64,000 bases of DNA. It comes from Sulfurovum sp. Its GTDB lineage: Bacteria; Campylobacterota; Campylobacteria; Campylobacterales; Sulfurovaceae. The stretch spans positions 186,001 through 250,000 of the forward strand of contig JAJPEU010000010.1 in assembly GCA_021166685.1 (NCBI GenBank), written 5' to 3'. How positions within the stretch are numbered: the first letter of the stretch is position 1; every line of letters begins with the position of its first letter. The notes below the pieces were generated by a model. The model made no database searches. It saw only the letters and a program-made list of their open reading frames with translations, and had not been told where the DNA came from. Below, in pieces: positions 52,333 to 61,130 of this stretch. A program made the position numbers and the translations under genes.

Positions 52333-55134
52333 TTATCGTCCCTTTTTATTTCTTTGATATTCGTTTCCTCGTTTTCCTTGCGTATGGCAACTGTCACAGA
52401 TGGAAAAACGATAAGAAAAATCAAGTACTTTTCCGCAACGCCGGCATTTTTTTACAAAATGTCCTTTTCTTAGAGAATTTTCTATAAAAGTATTGAGTCG
52501 TCCTCTGGCTACTATGGCATTTTGTGTATCTTGAAAAAGATCTGGAAATTTAAAAGAAAGCCAAAGATAAAGTGAAATTTCTCTAACTCTGTCTTCGGCG
52601 TTTAAAAGCATATCGTTGGTTTGCGCAAAAGCCGGAAGGTCTCGGGGAGGGATATAGAGCACTTTGCTGCCCGCTTCAATTTGGCGAATGTAACGATGCA
52701 AGACAGATTCGATATAAGGTGAAGAGATGCTCGCGGGGGCACAGGCGAGATAATAACGGGTACGCAAATCAAGATCATATTCGCCAACGATAGCAGCTAT
52801 CTCAAGCATGGCATCAATATTGGCAGCGACAAAAGGTCCTTCAAACTCCATGTTGTCTGCAAAAAAGCTTAGGATATCCAAGAGATTATCTGTTTCCAAT
52901 ATCTCTCCTATAAGCAGTACATGCTCCAGGCTTGCCATGACAGAAACAGGCAGGCTGAGATTGACAAGAGGACTATGGAAGGTCTTATTTATGGTGTAAA
53001 GAGTGTTTTCGTCCAGCGCACCCACATAGCCTTTCTCTTCAAAACCGTAGCGTCCCGCACGCCCGGCAATTTGCAAGACTTCAGTTGGAAGCAGCTCACG
53101 ACGGCGCAATCCGTCAAATTTATTATCTTTTGCAAACAAAATTGTTTTAATGGGAAGATTAAGCCCCATGGCAATGGCATCGGTAGCAACCAGAATGTCG
53201 CTTTCTCCTTCCCTGAAGCGTCGTGCTTCTTCGCGTCTGACTTCAGGAGAAAGATTTCCGTAAACCACCGAAACGCGATACCGATCGCTGAGTTGCTGCT
53301 TGAGAGAAAGCACTTCGCGTCTAGAAAATGCCACAATAGCAGTTTGTTTCTCTATTTTTCGTATAGAAACCGGATGATCCATCATTGTCAGTTCATTTTT
53401 TCGTTCGAATTTAACTACCTCAAGTTCTTCTTGCAGGTATATACAAAGCTCCTTGACAGCGCTTAATGCATCGCTTGATCCTGTGAGTATCACTGTTTTG
53501 GCCGGTACACCTATGAGTGCATTCGCCCAAGCCCATCCTCTGTCACGGTCAGCAATCATCTGGATTTCATCTATAACACACACATCGACATCGATGGAGA
53601 TATTCATCATTTCAATAGTAGAACTGATATGCGTAGACTCCTCATCGATAATCTCCTCCTCCCCTGTGATCAGGGAGACATGCACACCATTATTTTTAAG
53701 ATTTTCATATCCTTCCAGTGCCAATAAACGCAGCGGAGCAAGATAGTAACCTGTTGTTGCAGCTTCAAGCGCTTTAAGCGCCGCATACGTTTTTCCGCTA
53801 TTGGTCGGCCCCATGTGAAAAATTATTTTTCGCTTAAGTCCTCTGGCTAGTGGAAAAAGATTTTTAAAATCGCGAATGGTTTTAGCAAGCAGCTCTTCTC
53901 TTTTTTGTTTGGCCAAAAGCGGTTTAATGTGTTCCGTAAAATGAAACAGGATGCGCCGTTTCATCTTCTCTTTGAATTTTAGAGTGTGCGAAGCACGTAT
54001 TTGGGGTTCTATAAAACGAATGATGAATTCATGAAATACCTCTTCAGCCATGTTGAGTTTTTCACAAAGCAAATACATTTCATCATAGACTTCGTCTACT
54101 CCAACCCTAAAATGTGCAAGAAGCTCATCGTTCACATGGTTGATATCATCTTTTACTGGCAGCTCTTTCCCTTGCCAAATAAGACTGTAAAAAAAAGGTT
54201 TTTCATACGATACAGAAGTGTTGTAATACAAAAGAGTGCCAAAGAGATCATGATGTTTTTCTTTTTCTATAATGATGTGGTCGGTGCTTTCAAATACATG
54301 ATACTTATCACTAATATTTGTTAATATATTTTCAATCGTCTCATACGAAAGAGGTGCGTGATAAAGTGCGGATTCCGGAGGCATTTTTTTAAGCGCCTGG
54401 GCTATTTCTTGTTCGTTCAAATAGTGATGTTTTGCTTTCGTAATCCTGTCCAAGAATGCAGTGATCTCATTTATTTTTTGAACAATAGTTTCTTCTTTTA
54501 TGCTTTTTAGCCGAGTGATGATTTCATCATCATTTTGTTGCTGCCATTCATCCATTGGCAGAGGCTGGGTTGTACAAAGCAATAATTTATTGAAGTCAAA
54601 ATCATGCATTACAAAAGTAAAACCATGATAAAAAGTCATTTCGTTGAGCGTATTGAACTCAACATCTAACGCTTTTTCAAATTTTTTGAGTCTTGCTTGT
54701 GTTCGCAAATAACCAAGCTTGTTGAGTACCTTTTCTTCGGTGACCTTGGAATTTTTCGTATCTATGAAAGATTCAAGAAGTACGTTTTCTTCATGTTTTG
54801 TATGCTTTACATTATCAAGTATTTGAAGAATCGTTTCTACTTTGTCTAAGGGTCTATTGATATCTCCGCTGTAGGGTACGGCTTTATAGTTTTGAGTAAG
54901 ATGGGATACGATTATCTCCCGAACACCAGCCCCTTCTTCACTCCAAATACGCCTAAGGACGCGAACCATCTCATCTTTTGTGAAATGCGGAAGCCTTACC
55001 TCAAGGATCATCATGAGTTCGATAAGTTTATCCTCATCTAATGTGGCAACCCCTTCATCAAAGGGAAGTCCATTGAAATAATTTCGTATTTTATTGTTAA
55101 GCTTTATAAGGTATTTTTTCTTTTTTTTTGCCAT
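52333..55134 (-). CDS. Suv3-like superfamily 2 RNA helicase
   Basis: A 933-residue protein. The N-terminal 430 residues are charged and of unknown fold. The helicase core has Walker A MGPTNSGKT (about 443-451), motif II DEIQ at about 521, the motif III TGSS, and in the second RecA domain VVYGNLSPEVRREEA, LVATDAIAMGLNL and QIAGRAGRYG. This is the arrangement of Suv3, the helicase of the mitochondrial RNA degradosome. The C-terminus has a Cys4 zinc ribbon (CRRCGKVL ... CDSCHTQG) and a basic tail. Likely works in RNA decay, perhaps with a 3'-5' exonuclease. Monocistronic; divergent from the DEAD-box gene at 55349. Confidence 0.88.
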   Translation of the reverse strand: MAKKKKKYLIKLNNKIRNYFNGLPFDEGVATLDEDKLIELMMILEVRLPHFTKDEMVRVLRRIWSEEGAGVREIIVSHLTQNYKAVPYSGDINRPLDKVETILQILDNVKHTKHEENVLLESFIDTKNSKVTEEKVLNKLGYLRTQARLKKFEKALDVEFNTLNEMTFYHGFTFVMHDFDFNKLLLCTTQPLPMDEWQQQNDDEIITRLKSIKEETIVQKINEITAFLDRITKAKHHYLNEQEIAQALKKMPPESALYHAPLSYETIENILTNISDKYHVFESTDHIIIEKEKHHDLFGTLLYYNTSVSYEKPFFYSLIWQGKELPVKDDINHVNDELLAHFRVGVDEVYDEMYLLCEKLNMAEEVFHEFIIRFIEPQIRASHTLKFKEKMKRRILFHFTEHIKPLLAKQKREELLAKTIRDFKNLFPLARGLKRKIIFHMGPTNSGKTYAALKALEAATTGYYLAPLRLLALEGYENLKNNGVHVSLITGEEEIIDEESTHISSTIEMMNISIDVDVCVIDEIQMIADRDRGWAWANALIGVPAKTVILTGSSDALSAVKELCIYLQEELEVVKFERKNELTMMDHPVSIRKIEKQTAIVAFSRREVLSLKQQLSDRYRVSVVYGNLSPEVRREEARRFREGESDILVATDAIAMGLNLPIKTILFAKDNKFDGLRRRELLPTEVLQIAGRAGRYGFEEKGYVGALDENTLYTINKTFHSPLVNLSLPVSVMASLEHVLLIGEILETDNLLDILSFFADNMEFEGPFVAANIDAMLEIAAIVGEYDLDLRTRYYLACAPASISSPYIESVLHRYIRQIEAGSKVLYIPPRDLPAFAQTNDMLLNAEDRVREISLYLWLSFKFPDLFQDTQNAIVARGRLNTFIENSLRKGHFVKKCRRCGKVLDFSYRFSICDSCHTQGKRGNEYQRNKKGR

Positions 55135-55219
55135 ATTTATAGTTTCAATTTAATTTTTATAAGTATAGCATGATTTAAGACAAGATACAGCGGAGTACTA
55201 ATACCGGTAATATTTATGC

Positions 55220-55301
55220 TATAATGCTATTCTATTTAAGCGTACATCGGTCAATGACTTAAATTTTGCAAAACAAACACACTAACTAAGCCTAAGACCG
55301 A
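55220..55301 (+). promoter_or_regulatory. Promoter and structured leader of the DEAD-box helicase gene
   Basis: TATAAT at 55220-55225 gives a leader of about 117 nt. TCGGTC (55247-55252) and GACCGA (55296-55301) pair, enclosing CTTA/TAAG (55258-55261 with 55287-55290). Long leaders are common for cold- or self-regulated RNA helicase genes; no -35 hexamer is clear. Confidence 0.4.
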
Positions 55302-55348
55302 CCTATACACTCTATATGGTAGGCTCGTTCAAAAGGTACAATAAAATA

Positions 55349-56656
55349 ATGTCATTTACAAATTTAGGGTTATCAGAACCCCTTCTCAAAGCAATTAAAG
55401 AGCAGGGGTATACTGTTCCCACGCCCATACAACAACAAGCCATTCCGGTAGTTATTCAAAAAAAAGATATCCTAGCCGCGGCTCAAACCGGTACAGGGAA
55501 GACAGCAGGATTTACATTGCCTTTACTTGAAAGGCTCTATCAAAATAAACCAAATATGAATAAATATCAAATACGCGCTTTGGTTTTAACACCTACGCGT
55601 GAACTTGCTGCACAAGTGGCTCAGAGTATTAAAGTATATGGAAAATATACGCCATATACTTCTGCGGTTGTTTTCGGAGGTGTAGGAATCAGTCCGCAGC
55701 TTGCAGCCATTCGCAAAGGAGTTGATATAGTTATTGCTACGCCAGGCAGACTGCTTGATATCGTTGGTCAAAAAGGTATAGACTTTTCAAAATTGGAATG
55801 TCTTATTCTGGATGAAGCAGACCGCATGCTTGATATGGGCTTCATTAATGATATTAAAAAGCTTATGAAGCTTATGCCGCAAAAGAGACAGACGCTGCTT
55901 TTTTCTGCAACTTTTTCTCCCGAGATTAAAGCGCTTGCATCGGGATTGCTTAATGACCCCGTACTGGTCGAGGTAGCACGGGAAAATACTACCGCAGATC
56001 AGATATCACAGGTGGTGCATTTTGTTGATAAGATGCGAAAGAAAGAGTTGCTATCGCAGTTGATCAAAACGAAAAACTGGAAGCAGGTTTTAGTGTTTAC
56101 CCGCACGAAACATGGAGCTAACCGCTTGACGTCGCAACTTGAGGATTCGGGTATTCTTGCAGCAGCCATACACGGCAACAAGAGTCAAGGGGCCAGAACA
56201 AAAGCCTTGGCAGATTTTAAAGATAAAAAAATAAGAGTACTTGTGGCTACAGATATTGCTGCAAGAGGCATCGATATAGACCAGCTTCCTCATGTCGTCA
56301 ACTATGAGCTTCCAAATGTGCCTGAAGATTATGTGCATCGTATCGGCAGAACAGGGCGTGCCGGAAAAGAGGGTGAAGCGGTTTCCTTGGTATGCATAGA
56401 CGAGCATAAACTCCTTGCAGATATTGAAAAATTTATTAAATCCTCCATTAAAAAAGTGGAAATTCCTGCTTTTGTTCCGGATCCAAATATTAAAGCTGAA
56501 CCTATCCAGAATGGAAGAGGGGGAGGACGCAGCGGTAACCAACGAGGTTCTGCAAGAAATACCGGAAACAGTACAGGCGCATCTTCGCAACGTTCAAGGT
56601 CGTCACGTAGCCCGTCAGCCACAAATAACACCGGTATTCGCCAAAAACAAAGGTAA
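55349..56656 (+). CDS. DEAD-box RNA helicase, RhlE-like
   Basis: A 435-residue RNA helicase. Motifs in order: Q motif ([10 protein letters not shown]), Walker [31 protein letters not shown] in [16 protein letters not shown], then [15 protein letters not shown] and [10 protein letters not shown]. The C-terminal 60 residues are Gly/Arg/Ser-rich ([18 protein letters not shown]), typical for RhlE types that bind structured RNA. ATG 55349 ([13 protein letters not shown]) fits the family start better than the upstream ATG 55316. Probably assists ribosome assembly or RNA turnover in the cold. Followed after 5 nt by the DUF6172 gene. Confidence 0.95.
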   Translation: MSFTNLGLSEPLLKAIKEQGYTVPTPIQQQAIPVVIQKKDILAAAQTGTGKTAGFTLPLLERLYQNKPNMNKYQIRALVLTPTRELAAQVAQSIKVYGKYTPYTSAVVFGGVGISPQLAAIRKGVDIVIATPGRLLDIVGQKGIDFSKLECLILDEADRMLDMGFINDIKKLMKLMPQKRQTLLFSATFSPEIKALASGLLNDPVLVEVARENTTADQISQVVHFVDKMRKKELLSQLIKTKNWKQVLVFTRTKHGANRLTSQLEDSGILAAAIHGNKSQGARTKALADFKDKKIRVLVATDIAARGIDIDQLPHVVNYELPNVPEDYVHRIGRTGRAGKEGEAVSLVCIDEHKLLADIEKFIKSSIKKVEIPAFVPDPNIKAEPIQNGRGGGRSGNQRGSARNTGNSTGASSQRSRSSRSPSATNNTGIRQKQR

Positions 56657-56661
56657 AATAA

Positions 56662-56991
56662 ATGAAAAAAATTTTTAAACTACAAGATGAAAAAAAACAT
56701 GCAGACCGTGTACTTGAAGCGATAAAGCATGAGATACGCAAATATGCAAAACGTGAATCCAAAAAAAAGCTGCCCGAGGGCACATCGATGTATTGGGATT
56801 TTGATTGTCGTATCGGGCAGGATTTTCCAAGTTCTCAAGTGGTAAAATTTGAAGAACTTGCCAAGGCTCTGGACAACACTAAGGAGTCCGGATGGACGGA
56901 ATGCTATATTGAGATACTTGCAAGGGCCGCGAACAAACCTTTCAAAACACCAAAACCGGTGTCGGAAGAATTAGAATCTAAAGAGTCATAA
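56662..56991 (+). CDS. DUF6172 family protein
   Basis: A 109-residue soluble protein starting MKKIFKLQDEKKHADRVLEAI, with the distinctive middle KHEIRKYAKRESKKKLPEG and YWDFDCRIGQ. This reminds me of the DUF6172 family, seen in many marine proteobacteria; function unknown. It lies 5 nt after the helicase gene and is probably in the same transcript. Basic N-terminal half and acidic end. It converges closely on pilT. Confidence 0.7.
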   Translation: MKKIFKLQDEKKHADRVLEAIKHEIRKYAKRESKKKLPEGTSMYWDFDCRIGQDFPSSQVVKFEELAKALDNTKESGWTECYIEILARAANKPFKTPKPVSEELESKES

Positions 56992-57000
56992 AAATCTGTT

Positions 57001-58119
57001 TTATCTATTGCGCTTTAATTTGATCTCTTCGTATTCCGGACTGAGAGTAAACATCAATTTAAGGTCAGCAGGGCTTGAGGCATATTGGTAGGCTTGCTCT
57101 TCTGTGATTTTGCCCTCCAATGTAAGATCAAACAAAGCTTTATTGAACGTAATCGAATGAAACATTTTGCCTTCTTTGGCAAGAGCATCCGGAATCTCAT
57201 TATCTCTCTTGGTGCGGATAAGTTCTTGAATAAGAGGGCTTTTGAACATCATTTCAACCGCAGGTACCATTTCACCTGAAACCCCCCTAATAAGACGTTG
57301 CGAAATAACAGCAGCAATAGTAGAAGCAAGTGTTGCGCGTACACGGTTTTGTTCTTCGCTCGGGAAGATGGCTATCATTCTGTCTATGGTCTCACGCGCA
57401 TCCAATGTATGCACGGTTGAAAAGACCAGATGCCCTGTGTTGACTGCCTGGAGAATACTTTCGGCCGTTGCGATATCACGAATTTCTCCTACAACGATGA
57501 TATCGGGATCTTCACGCATCGCTGCACGCAAGGCCAAGGCAAAACTGTTGGTATGATTTCCCAATTCCCGTTGTTCAATAATGCATTTTTTATCACGATG
57601 CACATACTCTATAGGGTCTTCGATCGTAATAATATGGTGATGATAATTTTCATTAATTTCCTCAATAATACTTGAAAGAGTAGTGGATTTACCGCTTCCT
57701 GTTGTGCCCGTAACAAGCACAAGACCGCGCCTGAGATGCGTTAGGTTCCGTAAAGCCAGAGGCAGACTTAATTCCTCAATACTTTTAATATTCTTCGGAA
57801 TAAGGCGAAGAGCGATTGAATAGCCATTGAGATGCATATAGATATTTACACGAAAACGAAAATCGTCATTGAAAGTATAAAGACCGTCAAATTCTTTGGT
57901 TTCATTAAAATCGTTATACTTATCTTTCATCAATTGTTGAACCAATTTTTCCATCATTGCATGTGTGATGACTTCTTGAGACAAAAGAGCAATGTCACTT
58001 TTTATGCGTGCATGTATGGGGCTATTGCTCTTGAGATGCAGATCTGCTCCGCCCACTTCAATTAACATATTTAACCAAGTATTTAATTTTTCTATAGAAT
58101 TTTGATTGCTTAAAATCAT
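57001..58119 (-). CDS. PilT/PilU-type retraction ATPase
   Basis: A 372-residue hexameric ATPase that drives type IV pilus retraction. The N-terminal PAS-like domain (GGADLHLKSNSPIHARIKSD, in pieces) precedes the ATPase with Walker A VTGTTGSGKSTTLSS (about 136-150), the Asp box (IITIEDPIEYVH), Walker B-type DIIVVGEIRD and the His box STVHTLDARETIDRMI. It lacks the N1 domain of the PilB assembly ATPases. The C-terminus (MFTLSPEYEEIKLKRNR) differs from the AIRNLIRE motif of classic PilT, so it may be the PilU paralogue. No other pilus gene is in the window. Confidence 0.9.
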   Translation of the reverse strand: MILSNQNSIEKLNTWLNMLIEVGGADLHLKSNSPIHARIKSDIALLSQEVITHAMMEKLVQQLMKDKYNDFNETKEFDGLYTFNDDFRFRVNIYMHLNGYSIALRLIPKNIKSIEELSLPLALRNLTHLRRGLVLVTGTTGSGKSTTLSSIIEEINENYHHHIITIEDPIEYVHRDKKCIIEQRELGNHTNSFALALRAAMREDPDIIVVGEIRDIATAESILQAVNTGHLVFSTVHTLDARETIDRMIAIFPSEEQNRVRATLASTIAAVISQRLIRGVSGEMVPAVEMMFKSPLIQELIRTKRDNEIPDALAKEGKMFHSITFNKALFDLTLEGKITEEQAYQYASSPADLKLMFTLSPEYEEIKLKRNR

Positions 58120-58680
58120 ATTGATAATTCCTGTCTTTAATTTATATATTTTACTATTTATTCAAATTAAAAACAAATGATAGGCCGAGCAAAATAAATA
58201 AAGTAAAAAATACTTATTGATTAACATAATATAAATTCTATTAAAAAAGTAAATTGGACACAGAGAGCACTATTTTGTAATAAAAATAGCAGTTCAATAT
58301 GACACCATATTTTTTTACAAACGATCGGATTTTTTTTATTGCTATCAACTCACACAAGTTTGCAACCGTTTTCTGATCTTTTAAATTTAAATATCTATTT
58401 TGGAGTATATTCAAAATTATATTTTTTGATATTTAATTTACACAAACTAAAGCCTAAATGAATTTAAAACACGCCGCAATAATTTACTTTCTTCATCTAA
58501 CAAATATGTATCTTCTGTATTGGTGTATATATTTTATGCAATTAATATTATTTAATTTAAATCTTGCAGCAAATACAACTCAAAACAGCATGTTATTTTT
58601 ATACGGGCAACAATGTATGACTCTTGCTTCATAGTCATTTCCGGCGAGACATCCCCGCAGTACGGCCGTAGAAAGACTTA
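58120..58680. other. 560-bp AT-rich region without a gene
   Basis: I see no credible coding sequence. Most is A/T-rich. A GC-richer patch at about 58638-58672 contains the 10-bp palindrome TACGGCCGTA (58661-58670). A short reading frame on the minus strand (58580-58780) has no ribosome site and overlaps the operator array, so I do not call it. Confidence 0.6.
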
Positions 58681-58681
58681 A

Positions 58682-58828
58682 AGAACAATTGTTCATAAAA
58701 TTAGGAAATAAAATATTTATTTGTGAACAGTTGTTCACAATGAAAACAATGAGAATAATATTAAATGAACAGATGTTCATATCATCTTAAATTATATGCT
58801 TGACAAATGAACAATTGTTCACTATAAT
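58682..58828 (+). promoter_or_regulatory. Four-operator array and promoter of the TetR gene
   Basis: Four palindromes of the form TGAACA-N2-TGTTCA: AGAACAATTGTTCA (58682-58695), TGAACAGTTGTTCA (58724-58737, inside the 20-bp palindrome TTGTGAACAGTTGTTCACAA), TGAACAGATGTTCA (58766-58779) and TGAACAATTGTTCA (58808-58821). The centres are exactly 42 bp apart, four turns of B-DNA, while the sequences between are unrelated. The last fills the spacer of the promoter TTGACA (58800-58805), N17, TATAAT (58823-58828). The arrangement suggests cooperative binding on one face and strong autoregulation by the TetR protein encoded 30 bp further on. Confidence 0.85.
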
Positions 58829-58857
58829 TCACCTAAATACATCAAAAGGAGTCTTGA

Positions 58858-59511
58858 ATGCACGATGAGAGCGGGATTTCCATACCTTCAAAGGGCAGCA
58901 AAACCAAAGACAAAATCTTGAAAACTTCCCTGAAGCTTTTTGCAAGCAATGGATACACGGCCACTACCGTTAGGGATATAGCCGGTACAATGGGCATAAA
59001 GCAAAGTGCCCTGTATAATCACTTTAAAAATAAAGATGAAATACTTGAAACACTCATAAGTGACCTAACCTCCTCAGCAATAGTGACTATATTTGCCGAT
59101 AAAGAGTCTCAGGAGCTTTATAAACAAGGAAAATCAGTACTGATGTCTATCGCCACTATTTTTAAACTTTTAAGCTTTGATGGGCAAAATGAAGCGCTAT
59201 TTAAGCTGCTTATGCAGGAGATTTATCGCAATGAGCGTATCCGCGAAATCTATAATGAATACTTTTACCAGGAAAACGTCAAAAAACTTTCCGGACTTTT
59301 CTTTATGATGATGCAAAATGAAATGATTAGGTCCTCCGATCCGCTTTTGCTTGCAAATGAATTTTTTTCGCCGTTATTTTTCTATCAAATGCAGGTTTCT
59401 TTGCTAAAATTAGACAAAAAATCGACCTCTTCTATTGTTTCATTGTTTGAAAAACATGTAGATTATTTTTGGGATTCGATAAAAATAGAAAAGCAAACCA
59501 CTCTTTTTTAG
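58858..59511 (+). CDS. TetR/AcrR-family transcription regulator
   Basis: A 217-residue repressor-type protein. The N-terminal DNA-binding domain is canonical: KDKILKTSLKLFASNGYTAT then TVRDIAGTMGIKQSALYNHF and KNKDEILETLI, with the recognition helix at about residues 45-53. The C-terminal 140 residues are the helical ligand-binding and dimerisation domain, unlike any I can name. It is preceded by four evenly spaced palindromic operators, one inside its own promoter, and the same palindrome guards the ORP-like cluster at 20948. It is therefore predicted to control itself, the methyltransferase after it and that cluster. AAAAGGAG precedes the ATG. The inducer is unknown. Confidence 0.95.
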   Translation: MHDESGISIPSKGSKTKDKILKTSLKLFASNGYTATTVRDIAGTMGIKQSALYNHFKNKDEILETLISDLTSSAIVTIFADKESQELYKQGKSVLMSIATIFKLLSFDGQNEALFKLLMQEIYRNERIREIYNEYFYQENVKKLSGLFFMMMQNEMIRSSDPLLLANEFFSPLFFYQMQVSLLKLDKKSTSSIVSLFEKHVDYFWDSIKIEKQTTLF

Positions 59512-59575
59512 AATATACTAAAAAATATTATAAACAATACGAAGAAATATATTATAAAATATTAAGGATTATTGT

Positions 59576-60184
59576 ATGAAAAACACCATAGACTATTTTG
59601 AATCTAAATCAAAATCATGGGATATGAATAGCAGTCGTGTTCAAAATGCAAAAAGCATTTCTGAATTTATAGTAAAGAATATAAATCTTTCTAAAAATAT
59701 GGAAATTATGGATTTTGGTGCAGGTACCGGACTTTTGAGTTATTTTGTCGCACCCTATGTTGCTAAGATAGTTGCTCTGGATAATTCCCCTTCAATGTTA
59801 AAAAAATTTAAAGAGAAGCGTGATGAATTTGCTTGTGCTACAGAAGTGCTTGAGGAGGATTTGCATGAAATATATCCCGAAAGAAAATTTGATGGCATTG
59901 TCTCTTCGATGACAATGCATCACATTGAAGATATTGATACCCTGCTCTCTGGTTTCTATCAAGCATTGCATCATGATGGATTTATCGCCCTTGCTGATTT
60001 GGATAAAGAGGATGGCAGTTTTCATAGCAGTAATGCAGGGGTGTTTCATTATGGATTTGATAGAGAGATGCTTAGAGAAATAGCACTCAAAATAGGCTTC
60101 AAAGAGATATTTTTTGAGACAGCAAGTATCATTGATAAACCGCATTGTAAATTTTCAGTTTTTTTAATGACAGCTAAAAAATAA
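59576..60184 (+). CDS. Class I SAM-dependent methyltransferase
   Basis: A 202-residue enzyme with the Rossmann-like methyltransferase fold: motif I IMDFGAGTGLLSYFVA (about 42-57), motif post-I IVALDNSPSML, then FDGIVSSMTMHHIED and DGFIALADLDKEDGSFH, close to the UbiE/YcgJ-like group. It follows the TetR gene by 64 bp; TATAAAATATT before it could be its own promoter, or it is read through from the TetR gene. The acceptor is unknown. Small methyltransferases next to TetR regulators often act on small toxic compounds. A strong terminator follows. Confidence 0.9.
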   Translation: MKNTIDYFESKSKSWDMNSSRVQNAKSISEFIVKNINLSKNMEIMDFGAGTGLLSYFVAPYVAKIVALDNSPSMLKKFKEKRDEFACATEVLEEDLHEIYPERKFDGIVSSMTMHHIEDIDTLLSGFYQALHHDGFIALADLDKEDGSFHSSNAGVFHYGFDREMLREIALKIGFKEIFFETASIIDKPHCKFSVFLMTAKK

Positions 60185-60220
60185 CAAATCGGGTAAAATC
60201 CGATTTGTTAGTTTGTTTTT
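60182..60220 (+). terminator. Rho-independent terminator of the TetR/methyltransferase unit
   Basis: TAACAAATCGG (60182-60192) pairs with CCGATTTGTTA (60200-60210), loop GTAAAAT, followed by GTTTGTTTTT. Confidence 0.9.
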
Positions 60221-60239
60221 AAAGATTCAAAGATATATA

Positions 60240-60815
60240 TTAGTGTTTTTTGATCTCAGACACAATAATGCCCCTAAGTGATCCTTCTGTAAAATCAACA
60301 GCCTGGTCTTTTGGATAATTGATCGCAAGAGATTTTTTGATTTCATTGCTTAAATCCTTTCCGTGACATTTCAGACAAGCCGCTTCAGTAATGAGCGGCT
60401 TATAAATTCTTGTAGTGTCCCCATCTTCAATTATTTTAATGTCATCCGTTGGGATAAAAGTTTTATCTGCAATTTCTTTCTCATATGTTTGAATCACTTG
60501 CATATCGATGGCATCAGGTGCATTTTTTTCATTTCTGCTTTTAAGCGAAGCGCGTCTTACCGTAGCATGATTTGGAAGCTTTTTATTGATCTCTTTGGTA
60601 ATCTCTGTTGCCTTGGCCGTGCAAAAACCAAGAGCGCTCATTCCCGAGGGATCAGCTTCCATATGCGTTTGCAGTTGGCTTTTTAGCGCACCCCCCAACA
60701 TTTTGATATATTCAATACCCTCTTGCTTTGCAGTTGTTGGAGCTGTTGCATTTTGCTCTCCTGCAAAAACGGAGACTGAAAAAAGCGCTGGAATTAATAG
60801 CATTTTAAATTTCAT
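60240..60815 (-). CDS. DUF3365 (Tll0287-like) periplasmic c-type heme protein
   Basis: A 191-residue exported protein with a signal peptide (MKFKMLLIPALFSVSVFA). A single heme-binding CxxCH motif lies in EAACLKCHGKDL at about residue 150. The layout (helical N-terminal half with GALKSQLQTHM and ALGFCTAKATEITKEIN, then RRASLKSRNEKNAPD, and the late heme site) is that of DUF3365 proteins, which include redox-sensing heme domains. It could be a small cytochrome or a heme-based sensor in the periplasm. Single gene; the upstream region holds a G-quadruplex motif. Confidence 0.88.
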   Translation of the reverse strand: MKFKMLLIPALFSVSVFAGEQNATAPTTAKQEGIEYIKMLGGALKSQLQTHMEADPSGMSALGFCTAKATEITKEINKKLPNHATVRRASLKSRNEKNAPDAIDMQVIQTYEKEIADKTFIPTDDIKIIEDGDTTRIYKPLITEAACLKCHGKDLSNEIKKSLAINYPKDQAVDFTEGSLRGIIVSEIKKH

Positions 60816-60938
60816 TTTTATTTCCTTTCTAATTCTCTTTACTTACATTTATTATATTTTTTTTTACTTAAGATTGGTTGGATATTTTGGCAGCGTACTA
60901 GATAATTTGAAATTTTTTGATATTCCCTTCCTAGCTTT

Positions 60939-60956
60939 GGGAGGGAGGGAGGGAGG
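60939..60956 (+). repeat. G-quadruplex motif (GGGA)4GG
   Basis: GGGAGGGAGGGAGGGAGG has four GGG runs with single-A loops, the most favourable pattern for a parallel G-quadruplex. It lies about 125 bp upstream of the DUF3365 start, G-rich on the template strand of that gene. The rest of 60816-61130 shows no gene. Confidence 0.85.
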
Positions 60957-61074
60957 ACTTAGAATATTATAAATATTAAATGTCTTTTGCTAGGAAGGTA
61001 AATGTATGATACTCTTTAATTGTGAAGCGAGTGTGAATTTTTATCAAACTTTAGTATCAAAATGATTTAAATTA

Positions 61075-61105
61075 TACCCCCCTCCTTTTGTGTAAGGGGG
61101 GGGTA
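61075..61105. repeat. Hairpin with C6 and G8 homopolymer tracts
   Basis: TACCCCCC (61075-61082) can pair with GGGGGGTA (61098-61105); the G run is 8 long (61096-61103). It lies 25 bp after the 3' end of the EF-hand gene and may end its transcript, although no U-run follows. G8 tracts are prone to slippage. Confidence 0.6.
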
Positions 61106-61130
61106 GCAAGCAGGCAAGACTGTAAAACAA

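Noticed and set aside
58580-58780. 66-codon minus-strand frame with a Cys-containing end
   Set aside because: It overlaps the operator array, lacks a Shine-Dalgarno sequence, and resembles no protein I know.
58682-58821. CRISPR-like pattern: four short repeats at equal spacing
   Set aside because: The repeats are 14-bp palindromes with 28-bp gaps, they lie over a promoter, no cas gene is near, and the same palindrome recurs at a distant promoter. Operators explain it better.
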